Assembly: GCF_905475395.1 (NCBI RefSeq)
Contig: NC_058339.1
Location: 42,231,172-42,295,171 of the forward strand
DNA length: 64,000 bases
From: Chrysoperla carnea
Taxonomy: Eukaryota > Arthropoda > Insecta > Neuroptera > Chrysopidae
Direction: 5' to 3'
Shown here: positions 1 to 11,929 of the stretch, piece by piece
How the letters are laid out: the number at the start of each line of letters is the position of its first letter
How positions within the stretch are numbered: position 1 is the stretch's first letter
Translations under genes and position numbers: made by a program
Notes under the pieces: model-generated
Seen by the model: the letters and a program-made list of their open reading frames with translations, nothing else
The model's database searches: none
Told to the model about the DNA's origin: nothing

Positions 1-462
1 ACTATTATTATTACTTATCTAATGAGAACGATTTAACATAGTATGTACTCATCATTTACGTTAATTTTCGGATAATATATAAAATCGACTTCGAAAATTG
101 GATAGTGATGTTTTTAAAAAAATAAAACTATTTATTTTATTAAAGACTATTATATAGGGTCACTACAAAAGATTTACCAAATTTTGAAGCCTGACAATAG
201 CAAAACATAGGCGCATCTCTTTCTACCATTAACCAATCGAAATAGCATATTTCAACATTTTGTTTACAAGGTTCCTTAGAATTCCTCAGATGGCAGAATA
301 TGATCAAAGTTTTTTATTTTATCGATTACAATTAAATTTATAATTTTTTTTTTTTTTTTTTTTTGTAAAAAAATTTATGTTTTATTCATATTCATCAAGA
401 AATGTTAACATTATAACCGATAAAAAAAAATTTGGAAAACGGTTGACCCTGCAGGTCATCCC
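1..462. other. Gene-free AT-rich flank
   Basis: No gene is visible. The stretch is AT-rich and includes a 21-base T run at 344-364. It ends where an inverted-repeat element begins. The T run could be the tail of an old retroposon inserted on the minus strand, but no body is recognisable beside it. Confidence 0.6.
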
Positions 463-782
463 TTTAACTTCCCGCTAAGTATTGACTCATAACGTGTAAA
501 AAATTTTATCTATTCTGATGTTATATCCACTCGCATTTTATTGTAATTAGATGTGATCTTAGTGTTTGATAAAACACTATTTTTTAAATTTTCAAATCGC
601 GATAACTTTAGAATGAATAAACCGATTTTCACGCGGTTGGTGACATTCGACGCAGTTTTTGAAGCTTCATGAAGAATCTTTAAGTTTCAATTGATAGAAC
701 AAAAAATTTTGAGGTTATTCCGAAAAAACGCTTTTTTGGGTTTTCTTTCGTCAACGATAACTCACGAACGAATCAACCGATT

Positions 783-827
783 TTGACCAAACTTAGATTT
801 TTCGCCTCAAAATCTAAGTTTGGTCAA
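783..827. repeat. Perfect 19-bp hairpin inside the 463-1073 element
   Basis: TTGACCAAACTTAGATTTT (783-801) is followed by a 7-base spacer and its exact reverse complement (809-827). It is the strongest local hairpin in the element. Confidence 0.85.
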
Positions 828-891
828 GCCCTTTCGAATGGCACCAACCACGATCAAATCGGACAAGCCGTTCAAAAGCTATGAGAAGTTT

Positions 892-895
<4 letters not shown>

Positions 896-926
<31 letters not shown>
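896..926. repeat. (AC)n microsatellite
   Basis: About fifteen uninterrupted AC units, followed by a short CATA-type run. The tract lies inside the inverted-repeat element at 463-1073. Confidence 0.95.
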
Positions 927-930
<4 letters not shown>

Positions 931-1073
931 TACATACAGCCATACAGACACCCTCGAGGAAGTAGTCAGGGAAGCTTCCTGACACCTTAAAACGTCGAGA
1001 TCTGATGAAAACTCGATTTTGGCAAAACGGGGTGAAAACAATAACTTCCCTACTTTCTTAGCGGGAAGTTAAA

Positions 1074-3147
1074 AATCTCGTAGACGGTACATCGAATCTT
1101 AAAACTGCTACTGTGGAATTGTTTTTTCGAAATTCGATGTGGACTTGCTGCTATTCTTCTGACTGTAGTTACCAGGGAAACAAACGTTGTAATTAACAAA
1201 CGTTGTATCTTTCACTTTAAAGTTAAAAATGTTTTAAATCCCAGATAGATATATAATTAGTCTCAAAAGTAATCCCGACAACGCTTAACATATCACAAAA
1301 TTTTCTAGTTGAAAACAATTGTACTTCCTATCACGAAGTTAGTAAGTATAAAAATAGTAGCAAAAGGAGTGGTTGATTACTATGGTACATCTGTTTTTCT
1401 ACATAGTTAAGTAACTCTTTCTTTTGTTTGACAACAAAAAACTGTATATATAAATAATTTTCAATTAAATCCTTCTTCCATTTTGGTTATTTTATCAGTT
1501 TTTTTCAATCAAAATCATTATTTGACATTATGTTTTATAATAATAAATTTACTATATGGTGAATGGTGTAGGTAACTAGCTGTTCGATACTGGCAAGCTG
1601 TAGCAGTTAATTTACAGTAGTTATATAGATTGATTCCCTTGGTTTTTGTGACGATGACAGCCGGTAATATGTTTCAATAAATATTCTGACCATACTATTT
1701 TTTTATGTTTCTCTTGAAAGTTAAGCTCATTAGTTTAGTGTTTTAAAAAAAATTACCTATATTTCGGTACCATAAAACATATTCACAACGCTTTTTGAGT
1801 ATAATAAAGGTGTATGCATCATAAATATTCTCTGTAATAAATGGCATCAAAGATTAGGGTAAATTGATAACAGTTAAAAATCTATATTGATCCTTAAAGT
1901 AAATTTTGATACTCATAAAATGATAAAATTAATCAATTTCCATAATTCTGCATAAGACTACTGTTAATCTTTCTACACGATAAAACATGTTTGAGAGCTA
2001 AAAACTGTTTTTAAAATGAGTTGAATGAGGAAAGATTAATTTTTTTGAGATAATATTCAATAAACTTGCTAATTATTCTCTCTAAAAGTTCTTATTCTAA
2101 AAGTTCACATTGATACTTGCGTTTTTGCGCGAACGCACTTGCTTTTTTTAATAATTCTCTTTTATTAAACTTCATAATTTAATTCCCATGGATAACTGAA
2201 AAATGAACACTAATACCTACTTAAAAGCTGAAAAATGAAACGCGATTAATACTGACAGTTGATAAACTCCCGAAAATTTATAAAACACGCTTGAGAACTT
2301 CAAAAAAGAATTACTTTTATACTTTTTTTTAAGAAAATTTCACAAGGTACATGGCTCATTCCTCTATAACTTTTAAATCTTATATAAAAAAATATTTCGG
2401 TCTTGTAGATTTTTGCTTCTGAGCATGTGTGCTGTCATTTTCAAATAAATATCCAATTGCGTTTCCGGGTGAAAAATGAAAATGGAGACCACTTTCTCCA
2501 GTTCTTATCTAAATATTTCAACCTTAAAACTGGTAAATAAAAGCTGGAAGGTTTCTGAAACACTGTTGTTTCTCGAAAAATTTGTTAAATTCATAACGTC
2601 ACTTTCAAAAATTTGTTTTTCAAAACTATGGACACACTTTTATTTCCATAAGTCTTCTTGTAACAATAAAATAAGAAATATATACTTACATACCAATTAT
2701 ATAAAAAATTAAGAAAAATTTTGAATAAACATACTCTTATAACGCCTAATTAATTTTATAATATCTATAAACTGAATAAAGAATATTTTATATACAAACT
2801 CTATAAATATTTAGTTTTAAGAGTTAAAATTTTCTGCCTTTTACCAAGAAAAATATTTTAAATAATAATAACCATCATCATCCCTTAAAAAAGAAAAAAA
2901 ATAATAATGAGAATAAAAAATTATATATATTTTATTTCATTGAGTTTATGTTTCAATAAAATTAAATAAATTGGGTACAACTAAATAAGAGAAGATGTTA
3001 TTACTATAGCGAGTAGACTAATTTATTTTAAGGGGTTGTAAAAGAGATAAATAAAATACTGAATGTTCCATTTAATAAGTACCGAACGCGTTCTTTATAT
3101 TTTTAACTACAGAGCCATACTAAAAAATAGCATACACTTTTAAATCC
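1074..3147. other. Gene-free stretch
   Basis: No gene, RNA or recognised repeat is seen. The sequence is AT-rich, and the only long frame (2476-2712) has a composition that follows the background and no recognisable motif. Confidence 0.55.
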
Positions 3148-3797
3148 GTTAAGGTAGTACCAGCGCGAAGGCAAGTTTATACTTGTGGTTGAAATTTTTT
3201 TTAACCTTATTTTCAACTTTGATGATGAATTTAGCTATAACTTCAAGAATGTAGCAGAACAGTAAGAATACAATTTCTCGATATTTGCCTTGGTTTTCGA
3301 AATATTTGACTTGGTTTTCGAAAAAGCTATAATAAATAATTAATTTAAATTTTCGATATTTTTTAAATTACTCCAGAAAAATTGTATCCTTACTTTTGGT
3401 CTTTGTCAAGCTATAACCTAATTCACCATCAAAATTGAAAATATATATTTTTTTTAATTTGTGTCTCCACTACTGTGCATCCTTAATTAGTCAGGCACAG
3501 CGGGTATTTTTTGTTTTCAATAGTCTATTAAGGTTTTAACTTTAATTTAAATAGTTTTTTTTTAATTTCCACCGACGTGTTTAGGAACATTCTATGAAAA
3601 CATATCATGCATCTACCGTTTCCCCATAAGACCAATGTAAAATATGCCTACTTTTAACGTGATTTATTTATTTAAATAATCGGGCAAACACCGTATCGCC
3701 TGAAATTTTCAGAATTGATTTAGACTTAGTTCAAGTGCGTTTAATAAAATCCAGCCTTTTATCCAAAATTGTCCTGGCACTTGTTCATCCTTAATAA
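3148..3797 (+). repeat. Dispersed repeat (family R4), uninterrupted copy
   Basis: This about 650-bp segment matches 4398-4565 and then 5646-6128 over its length, by eye with many substitutions and small indels. Shared landmarks are the GCCTTGGTTTTCGAAA block, the ATGAAAACATATCATCCAT-like block, the TTATTTATTTAAATAATCG block and the CAGAATTGATTTAG block. It has no terminal repeats or open frame that I can see, so the class of element is unknown. Confidence 0.65.
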
Positions 3798-4397
3798 TTA
3801 TTTTAATGGTCAAAGTTTGTTAATATTAGGCTCCTTATGGAGAGGCTTTAAGGAGTAAGCTAACAGATTTTGTGGAAGAAATTTGTTCTATGTGGGCTCA
3901 CGGCAATTCTTAGTTGCCTTCTTACTTAGCTATCTGAAACTTGGTTAGTTTTTTCTGGTGGTAATGAATAAATCTAAGCAATATATGTGTTTTGCAATTA
4001 TTAGCTGAAAATTTTTTTAAAAATATGCCGAGAATTCCATAAATAAGGTCATATTTTTTCATCATTAAATACTTGTTATTATACATTCCATGCTAAACGA
4101 TGAACAATTAATAAGTTTATAAGTAAAGTTGTTGAAAAAATTGTAGACTGTGAATGAAATAACCTGGTATAATTCAAAATATGAACATATGTTAGGACAT
4201 GAAGTGAGATCCTATTGTATAGATGATTTTATTCGCTAATTATATTTATTTTTGTATTATATTAACTACGCTTACCATCAGTTTAAGTAAAAACGTATAC
4301 ATGATGATAAACCCAACAACTTACAAAGCTACATAGATTATAAATTTCAGCACCTACAGAACCTTAATATAAACCTCATTTAATTAAACTAAAAAAA
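3798..4397. other. Gene-free stretch
   Basis: AT-rich, with no gene or recognised repeat seen. Confidence 0.5.
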
Positions 4398-4566
4398 TTA
4401 AGAATTATGCTAGTACGAGCGAGGCCCATGGCAATTTTAGATTTAGGGTTTAAATTATTTGTACCTTATTTTCATTTTGAATGATGAATTTTGGTATAAC
4501 TTCATGAATGTAGACGAAAAATAAGAATAAAATTGTTCAATATCTGCCTTGGTTTTCGAAACATCG

Positions 4567-5216
4567 AATAATAATAATAATAATAATAATATGTCTTTAT
4601 TCATAAGATAGTTTACAACAAAAAACTATATAAATTGAGTCAAAACAAAATTTTGGATCACATTTTAAAAAAATTCATCGACAGAATACAAACATTTATC
4701 AACTAAATACGACATTAGTTCTTTTAAAAATATTAAGCCACTTAGATTTTTAATATTATTTGGAACTTTATTATAAAGTTTTATGACCATATTTATTGAG
4801 CCATTTTTAATTTTGGTTTTTGATGTTTTAATTTCTTTGAACTTATGTTTGTGTCTTGTTTCGTAATTGTTATTCTGTTGCTGCTCATGGAGTATATGAA
4901 TATTATTTTTCACAAATTTAAGGCTCTCATATACATATAGACTGTGTAAGGTTAAAATTTTAAATTTTTTAAATATAGGTCTGCAAGAAACACAACTGTT
5001 TACTCTTGCAATTGCACGTATGGCTTTTTTTGCATTTTGAAAAGCTTTTTACAGTTTGTGGAGTTACCCCACACTATGATGCCATATCTTAAAAATGGCT
5101 CAATGGAACCATGGTATATATTTATTAAATATTGCTTTGGTAAAAAAGTTCCTAGCAACCAAAGTAAATAGATATTAGAAGTAATCTTATATATATAGGA
5201 GACTTTCTATAGATAT
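4567..5216 (-). pseudogene. 5'-truncated non-LTR retrotransposon, end of reverse transcriptase ORF
   Basis: Read on the minus strand, this encodes the last part of a Jockey/CR1-like reverse transcriptase. In order it has a LPKQYL-like stretch, a LRYGIIVWG block (about 5065-5090), a QKKAIRAIAR block (about 5015-5045), a YETRHKHKF block near 4850 and the ending YNKVPNNIKNLSG...CLYSVDEFF, with a stop just before 4665. These blocks typify the region after the polymerase motifs in such elements. One base is lost or gained between the WGNS and KAIRAIAR blocks, and a stop lies just upstream of the left part, so the copy is dead. The short 3' untranslated region has AATAAA at 4596-4601 and ends in an (ATT)n tail at 4567-4592, as expected for this class. 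The endonuclease and catalytic YADD region are absent, which indicates 5' truncation. Confidence 0.8.
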
Positions 5217-5645
5217 AGATAGTCACTCATCACGATATCTCTGGAACTATAAGACCTAGAGACTTGAAATTTGGCAGGAATATTCCTTTTGCCAAGTAGA
5301 GGTCAGCTAAGAACGGATTTTACGAAATTCCACCCACAAGGGGGGTTGCGGGGGTGTTCATGAATAAAAAATTCATATTTTTCAATTATGGCTTTTAATA
5401 GTTCAAAACTTGGTCAGAATGTTTTAAATTACATTTAGAAATTTTTTTAACCTTCGGAGGGTAGAAAGGTGTAGCGAGAAAGTGGGAAGGAAATATCGAA
5501 TATTTACAAATATACCTAAGTGGGGTATCAAATAAAAGAGCATGACGTGTACATTACAAAACTGTTATCCAACGCAAGGAAATGTGGAGGGAGGGGTGCA
5601 AGTGGGGATGTTGCCCAGCAAAGCGGGCGGGTCTTAGATATAACA
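5217..5645. repeat. Interspersed repeat block (family R5)
   Basis: This block is less AT-rich than its surroundings and has G-runs. Its core phrases (GACCTAGAGACTTGAAATTT, ACGAAATTCCACC, GTGGGGTATCAAAT) read like those of high-copy arthropod repeats, and GAGGCTTGAAATTTGG recurs at about 12012. It adjoins the 5' end of the truncated retrotransposon and may have arrived with it. There is no coding frame. Confidence 0.4.
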
Positions 5646-5881
5646 TGATTTACAATCTAAATAATTAAACAAAATTTTGGATATTTTGAAAACAACTTCA
5701 GATATGGAAAAATTGTATTCTTTAAATTCCAAACTTTTCATCTTAATTGCCAAATTATAACATAATTCAATTGAAAAAATATATTTTTTTTTAATTTTTG
5801 TGTCTCATCCATCCTTAATTATTCGCACAGTGGTTTTTTTTCCAACAATTTATTAAGATTTAAACTTTCATTTTTAGTTAT

Positions 5882-5902
5882 TTTTTTTTTTTTTTTTTTT
5901 AA
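5882..5902. repeat. Poly(T) run
   Basis: About 20 T in a row inside the right part of the split R4 copy. The uninterrupted copy has a shorter T run at the same place, so the tract has expanded. Confidence 0.8.
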
Positions 5903-6128
5903 ATTTACACCAACTAGATTTCGAGAAATCTATGAAAACATATCATCCATTGACCGCTTTACCATAAGATCAATGTTAAATATGCCTATTTTTGAAGTCA
6001 TTTATTTATTTAAATAATCGAGCCAACCCCCTCTCAAATTTCCAGAATTGATTTAGGCTCCAACTTCATATAAAACAAAATCAAGCTTTTTAATTAAAAT
6101 TGCCTTGGTCTTGGTGCTCGTACATCCT

Positions 6129-6734
6129 TAAATTTTAAGAAGATGATTTAAAATAATTTAAAATTGAACGAATTTTGAAGTGATTTTATTTTTTATGTAA
6201 AATATTGAAATATGGGAAATATTGAGTGAAATTTTATTGCATATTACAAAAAAATTGAGAGGCAAAAGAAACACATTTAAAAATAAAATAAAAGAGGAAA
6301 GTTTTAATGGGAAACAAAAGCTAGCTTGAGAAATTAATTTTTTTTAATTATGAATAAATATGTAATATCTTAATTATTTCAGTTTTGTAGACTCATAGAA
6401 TGTGACTATAAATATTCTTAAGAACTACATACACAACTTAACAAAATACAACTTCATAATAAATTCATCACAATTTTTTAATTGATGAAAATGAAGTTAT
6501 CTGTCTGTCTGTTTATCAAAAGGGAGAAAATGAATATTCATAATTATGTATGTAATCAGTGTTATATAACTTAGTAGCCATCATCCATTTCATACCCATA
6601 ATAAGTCTATTATCTTTTAAGAAAATATAAATACCTCTATATGTATACCAGTAAGACAATATGAAATAAATTTCCAGTACATAGTCGGTGTGGTACTGAA
6701 GTCGGGTGAGTGCAACCCTTGTAGTCCACACGAC
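6129..6734. other. Gene-free stretch
   Basis: AT-rich, with no gene seen. The final 45 bases (about 6690-6734) resemble the bases just before 18918, so the repeat family that starts at 6735 may extend leftward into this stretch. Confidence 0.5.
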
Positions 6735-7139
6735 TAACTTCCCAGAAAGTGAAAAAACATGAAAAAAAAAGTCTTGTTAGCCTTCATAGATTATTCTTCG
6801 AACATGTACTGCAGCTTATGCTGAAACGATCATTATCTCGATAGATAAATGATGTGTTTATCTACTTTTATGATTACGTTTATTCAGTTTTTTCCAGTTT
6901 TTAAATCCCATTTAAAATTATTTCATTATAGATTACGCTACGCGACGAATAAACCCAGTCATGTGTTAATGCCATAACTGGTTCGCGAGATAAACGAGGC
7001 GAAAGAATCCGAACGAACATACGCAGACATCACATTGAAAAGGTTTGATTCGGATATTGCGACCTTGAAACCACGGAAATATGTAAAACTGGAGATTTTC
7101 AAAATCGGCCCCATTACATTAACTTCCTCTGGGAAGTTA
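6735..7139. mobile_element. Inverted-repeat element related to 463-1073
   Basis: TAACTTCCCAGA (6735-6746) is repeated exactly in inverted form at 7128-7139. Immediately inside the right end, ATTAACTTCC pairs with GGAAGTTAAT across a four-base loop, giving a terminal hairpin of the kind also seen at the right end of 463-1073. The body is less AT-rich toward the right and has no transposase frame. The bases flanking the right end give TTAA; at the left they give CTAA. A solo left end of the same family is at about 18880-18930. Confidence 0.6.
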
Positions 7140-9626
7140 ATACAGGACCTATACATTTTTTTGGATTAAAAATTGTGTATTTATCAAACTTATACGTTTT
7201 GAATGGAATATGATACAAAAATTGGCATTTTTATCATTAAATGACAGATAAGTCATGTAGAGAGAGTAAGAAATAAAACAGGCCCCCGCTCATTTTTCAC
7301 TGACTAATAAATTTAAAAAAAATTGTATTCCAAGATATTTCACTTGAAAATTGCATTGAATTAGCTTCTTTTGGATATGAAAATATAGATATACTGAAAA
7401 AAGGTAAAATATAGCTCCTTCAATAATAACAAATAAAAAATTTTCTACTGTTTGTGTCTCGTGATATTCAAAACACAATTTCCATTTAGCGTTTAAGTAA
7501 GAATCATATTTTAATGTGGTAGCTATTTTCGTTTCTGAGATTACACGATTAAGAACAGAATTAGTTGAATTTGTTTTATTCTAACAACTTTATATATATT
7601 ATACACGTTATACCTTTAATTCTCTATGAAAAGGTGTGAGTAACCAAAAATTTTTTTTCAAACATGTGAAATGTAATAAACTCTGTCTGCAGTACTTGTT
7701 TAATCTGCAACTTAATTACGTAGCCCGTGTGAGTATATATGGAGGTGAAGGGCCGTTTACAAAAAAAATTTTTTTTTTTAAATCAGAAGTGTATACACAG
7801 AAGCTAAAAAAGTTCCGCCTCTATTTATATAACTGACAGTGATAATAATTTATTATTCAAAAAGTAAATATCTTTCTTAACAATTTCAATTTAGTACAAT
7901 ATTTATTAAAAATACTGGATATAAATAAATAAAAAAAATTATTTAAAATTATGTATTTAATTTATTATAATATTTCATATAAATCAGTAATCATTATGAA
8001 TTCATTTGAAATAAACCAAACATTAGGGTAAGATGTAGTACCATGATCTTTGTGCCTTGATTCATTATGTAGTTTCTAACTCGATTAGTAAAAATTTTTA
8101 TCTCTTTGCCTTTTCGACAGGTTCCTATAATTAATTGTTTTCTACCACCTCATTTTATAGTTAAAAATTATCTTGGTATTCATAATTATCAATTTCTGAT
8201 TGGTTTATATATGTTCAACAATAATTTGAAATGAACAAGTAAATAAGCATGAAGCCTCTGGTAAAATTTATCGGTTTCTGATCAGCAAATTTTCAAAAAT
8301 TAAAGTCGTATCTCGGTCGTCGATTTCATTTATTATCATTTTTATTTTAATAACTCATTATTATACTTGGAAGTTGGCTTACTAGGAAGTGTGGACCTCA
8401 AGAGTTGCACCAGACCCAACCCAATGAATTTTTCGTTGCTATGAGTTCACGCAAAATCACGTACTTAAAAAAGTCTTATTCACGCGAATATATAAAAAAA
8501 AACCATGAACGCTGTTATAAGATGGTCGAGGAAAGAGGCGTCTGTAAAAGAAACTTATTGCATTTCAAATGTTTCAATAGAGAAGTTGCATGTTTTTAAA
8601 TTTTTTTTTCGAAAGTTTACTAAAATTTACTAAGAAATAAACAAAATAATTTTTTTAAATTGATTTTTCATATAATTTTACAATTGAAAATAGTATTTCT
8701 AAACTATAAATTCAAACGCCAATGACCGCAACACATCGCTTTATCAACGCCGTCGCACGAAGAAATGAGAAGCTGCAGAATGATTAATGGTTTGTCTAAT
8801 TAAACGTAATTTTCCATAGAAAGAAACTGAAAAATGTAAAATTAGCGTGATTCCGATTGATTCACAGCCTCCTCTAATGTAAATACGTTATTACCGTTTT
8901 ATTTTACTCTTTTTTATTAAAATAAAAAAATTATTTTTATTAAAATATATAATTTATGATCGGTGAATTTGATTCTAGATACTTTTTTTTTTGAATAACT
9001 CGAAAGCGTATCTAGTACACATTGACATGATAATTCATTCTAAGAACTAAAAGTTGATAAAAAATTGATATAAAATTTTGATTATGGACAAAAATATAAA
9101 TATATGTGATGGGAATTTATAGAAAACATAATAAGTACATCATTAATAATTTAATAATAGATACCACGTACCGCTGTCTACCTTGGAGAAAAATTGATGT
9201 TTATTTTATCAAGATTATTCAATATTATCAAATAGATCAAAGTCGCTCACTTCATGCAATACTTACTTATATAGAGATAAAGTAAGTAGTTATCTACACA
9301 AACAATTTAAACGGAACATTATAGAATTTAAATATTTGAGATCAATACAACAGATTTATTTTATTTTATTAAATTATCATTTTGTTGAATATAGACTAGT
9401 AGATAGTGACAGATTTCACTCGACGATTTTTTCTCTTATGCATCCGAGAATATTACTTTTTTTCGCTTAGCTTTATTATAGGTTTCATTTTGACGCTCAA
9501 AGAATATCATGAAGTTATATTAAGCAAGAGGTGATGGACATACACTTGCATGTTTTATGTCCGTTTGTTTTGACTTTTAATATGCATTCTTAAGCACATG
9601 GTCCGAGCGTCAAACGATTTCAAGTA
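7140..9626. other. Gene-free stretch
   Basis: No gene or RNA is seen. Short frames such as 8405-8599 have no recognisable motif and no splice context that would make them convincing exons. Confidence 0.5.
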
Positions 9627-9856
9627 TGCCAACAACTGAGGTAATTGCTTGGGTTAAATTCGTCATGGCGGCGGTGTTGTAATGTCAAAATAAAGTGTTG
9701 TCATACTTCGTCATTATAGATTCGTAATAAAAAATGTAAAGTGATACGTGATAAGTATTTTTTCAGTCAAAAAGCGAAAAACCTCTGTGAAATCACGATG
9801 TTTTACGTTTTATGTATAACATTTTGTCATATGGACATTTGACATGAAATGTATGC
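9627..9856. mobile_element. Partial MITE (family R6)
   Basis: The segment begins with TGCCAACAACTGAGGTAATT and is colinear for about 230 bases with the minus strand of the element at 22164-22581. Shared blocks include GCGGTGTTG, GTCAAAAAGCGAAAAA, TCACGATGTTTTA and AACATTTTGT. Only one end of the element is present; homology fades after about 9856. Confidence 0.7.
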
Positions 9857-10070
9857 TTATGAAATTGATTATGCGATTGTGATTTTACGTTTTGCAAGAA
9901 TGTTGGTTTTTTAATTCCATTGATTAAAACGAACAATTGGATCAATTATAAATAATATAATAAATGTATTTTTTTGATTATACATCAAAAATGGCAACTG
10001 ATCTTAGAGCATCAAAAGGAACGCAGGCGACAGTACTGACAGTACCTCATTAATCATAATTGTTCACACT

Positions 10071-10157
10071 GCCGCTGCCTGGATTCGAACCCGCAACCTA
10101 AGTCTAAATAGACAAGCAGTGAAAGACAAACGCCTTAGACCACTCGGCCATTTAGGC
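10071..10157 (-). pseudogene. Class II tRNA-like sequence (Leu/Ser type), degraded
   Basis: On the minus strand there is a GCCTAAATGGCCGAGTGG start with a textbook A box (10140-10150), a D arm, a long variable arm able to form a 5-bp hairpin (GTCTATTTAGAC) and a perfect B box GGGTTCGAATCC (10081-10092). This is the layout of tRNA-Leu or tRNA-Ser. However, the acceptor strands do not pair, the anticodon stem cannot form five pairs and the T stem has mismatches, so it is not a working tRNA. It is either a tRNA pseudogene or the head of a SINE, with the pol III promoter still intact. Confidence 0.65.
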
Positions 10158-10158
10158 T

Positions 10159-11337
10159 CTCATATATAATGGTCTAAGGGCAGCCCCGATAAAACCGTTC
10201 AGGTTTCCATTTTTTGTGTAAATTTGGAAATATAGTTTTCGAGATGACTAAAATATTTGCATCTGGCACAGTGTTATTTTATTACCTAGAAATTTATTTC
10301 ACTTTCATTTTTTATTTCATTTCTCAGAGTAATATAAAGAAGATAGAGAAGAAAAACAATATTTTCCAGATTAATAAAATTCGGAATTGTTTAATATCGA
10401 ACACGACAATAACAAATTTCATTAGTATTAAGATCAAATGTATTTTCATTCTTTTTAAAAATTTATGATTTTATTCTTTGATTTAAAAGTTTTATGTCAA
10501 CCTTCCCAACACTCTCTCTAAATAAATGCTGAACTAAAAAAGAGCCAACGAAGGTTACGAATCATTAAGCTAATAATCTTCGTGTACCCCACATGAACAG
10601 GCATTACAACCAACTAACCATGTTAACCTAAGCAGAAGTTTTATATAACATGTATACAATTGAAAAGCGAATTTATTAGACTGATTTGCGATACTCTTCG
10701 ATCGAATCCTACGGAATATAAAGAACATTTTTACATTTCAATGAACGATTTTTTTTTATAAAACCTTGCCTATTTTATCAAAAATAATCTAGAACATTTT
10801 TATACAGCTATAATCAGTTATCGCAACTATCCCATACAGATTTATAAGTATGTTTATGATGATATAAATATAGTGATGACATCTTAACAGCTAAAAAGAA
10901 AACTTCCATAAAAATATGAAAATGATTTTGACCACCATGTGAGAGAAGAAATTACGTAAGCATTTGATATAAGTAATAGCAACCAGCCAACAGTAAAAAT
11001 TATAGATAGCATGCCATGCTTCAATATAATCCAGTTCGACTACATAACCATGTACCACCAATTGCAACAGTAATAATACCATATAAATACCCATAAATGG
11101 AATAAAATTATTCCATATCTACCTACAACAATCTTACAAAGAATTGTGTCATATACTATATTGCAATTAACTATTGAATGCATAAGCATAGATAGAATCA
11201 ATTATAAAAGCTTAACCATAATTACAAAATTTTGTAAACGCCGTGGATAAGGATACGAATTTCTATCTTTAAATTTGGAGTCAGAATAACAATTATTATA
11301 AAGGGAGACATTGCAACATCAATTATGATATTAACCG
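10159..11337. other. Gene-free stretch
   Basis: AT-rich; no gene, RNA or recognised repeat seen. The frames at 10214-10468 and 10891-11094 follow background composition. Confidence 0.5.
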
Positions 11338-11612
11338 AACAAGTGGCGGCTAGGCGCAATCGACTTTAACCGTTTGACTACTTAGACTGGGAGGTCTAAG
11401 TAATCAAGCAGCTTGTCTGATCAATTGTAATTAATTAGTGGGGCGGTAAATTGATAACACTGACTAAACCAACTCCACCCATATCATAAAAATTTAATTC
11501 TATGTATTCGGATGGAGTTTAAATAAATAAATATTAAATTAAATGACCTGGGTGGCCTCAGTTATAGACGTGGATACCTGATAAACGCGGGTAAAATTTC
11601 ATTATTATTATC
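11338..11612 (+). repeat. Possible SINE or LINE 3' end
   Basis: This is an island of higher GC in AT-rich surroundings. It runs from a GTGGCGGCTAGGCGCAATCG block to a GGGTGGCCTCAGTTATAGAC block and ends GCGGGTAAAATTTCATTATT, that is, with short ATT units like a retroposon tail. I do not recognise the family and see no target duplication. Confidence 0.35.
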
Positions 11613-11929
11613 TTTAAATTACCTTAACTATATGGCATTAGTAAAAACATATTTTTATATCAATAAATATCACTACAATATTTATGCAATCATTGATAAT
11701 TTAGAAAGTAATCGAAAAAATTTGACTGTTTAGTAGTTTGGGAACCGAATTTGATCGTTCATGAAAGCAAAAATTCTGTTAAAAAAAAGAAACTTTGAAA
11801 TCCAAATTGTATTCATGGAAAGAAACTTCAATTTAAAGACAAAGGAATTATTAATAAAGGCCAGGTTTTCATAATTTAAAGTTCCCTAGAAGGTAATAGA
11901 CAGCCTTGACAATATTTTTTTAAATCTCT

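Larger units (their letters stand above)
463..1073. mobile_element. Non-autonomous element with 17-bp terminal inverted repeats
   Basis: Both ends carry the perfect 17-base inverted repeat TTTAACTTCCCGCTAAG (463-479, inverted at 1057-1073). The body holds a perfect 19-bp hairpin (783-801 with 809-827), an (AC)n tract and, close to the right end, a second AACTTCCC that can pair with the terminal repeat. There is no transposase frame; the open frame crossing the AC tract is a by-product of the dinucleotide repeat. If the flanking TTAA is the target duplication, a piggyBac-like origin is possible, but the family is not recognised. A relative with similar ends lies at 6735-7139. Confidence 0.7.
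4398..6128 (+). repeat. R4 repeat, second copy, split by an insertion
   Basis: The left part (about 4398-4565) and the right part (about 5646-6128) together match the uninterrupted copy at 3148-3797 in the same order. They are separated by about 1.1 kb that contains a truncated retrotransposon and a further repeat block. The order of events is therefore the R4 copy first and the insertion later. The edges are placed by eye and may be off by tens of bases. Confidence 0.6.

Noticed and set aside
814-1041. Minus-strand frame with a VCVCVCVC run
   Set aside because: The run is the translation of the (AC)n tract inside an inverted-repeat element; no gene.
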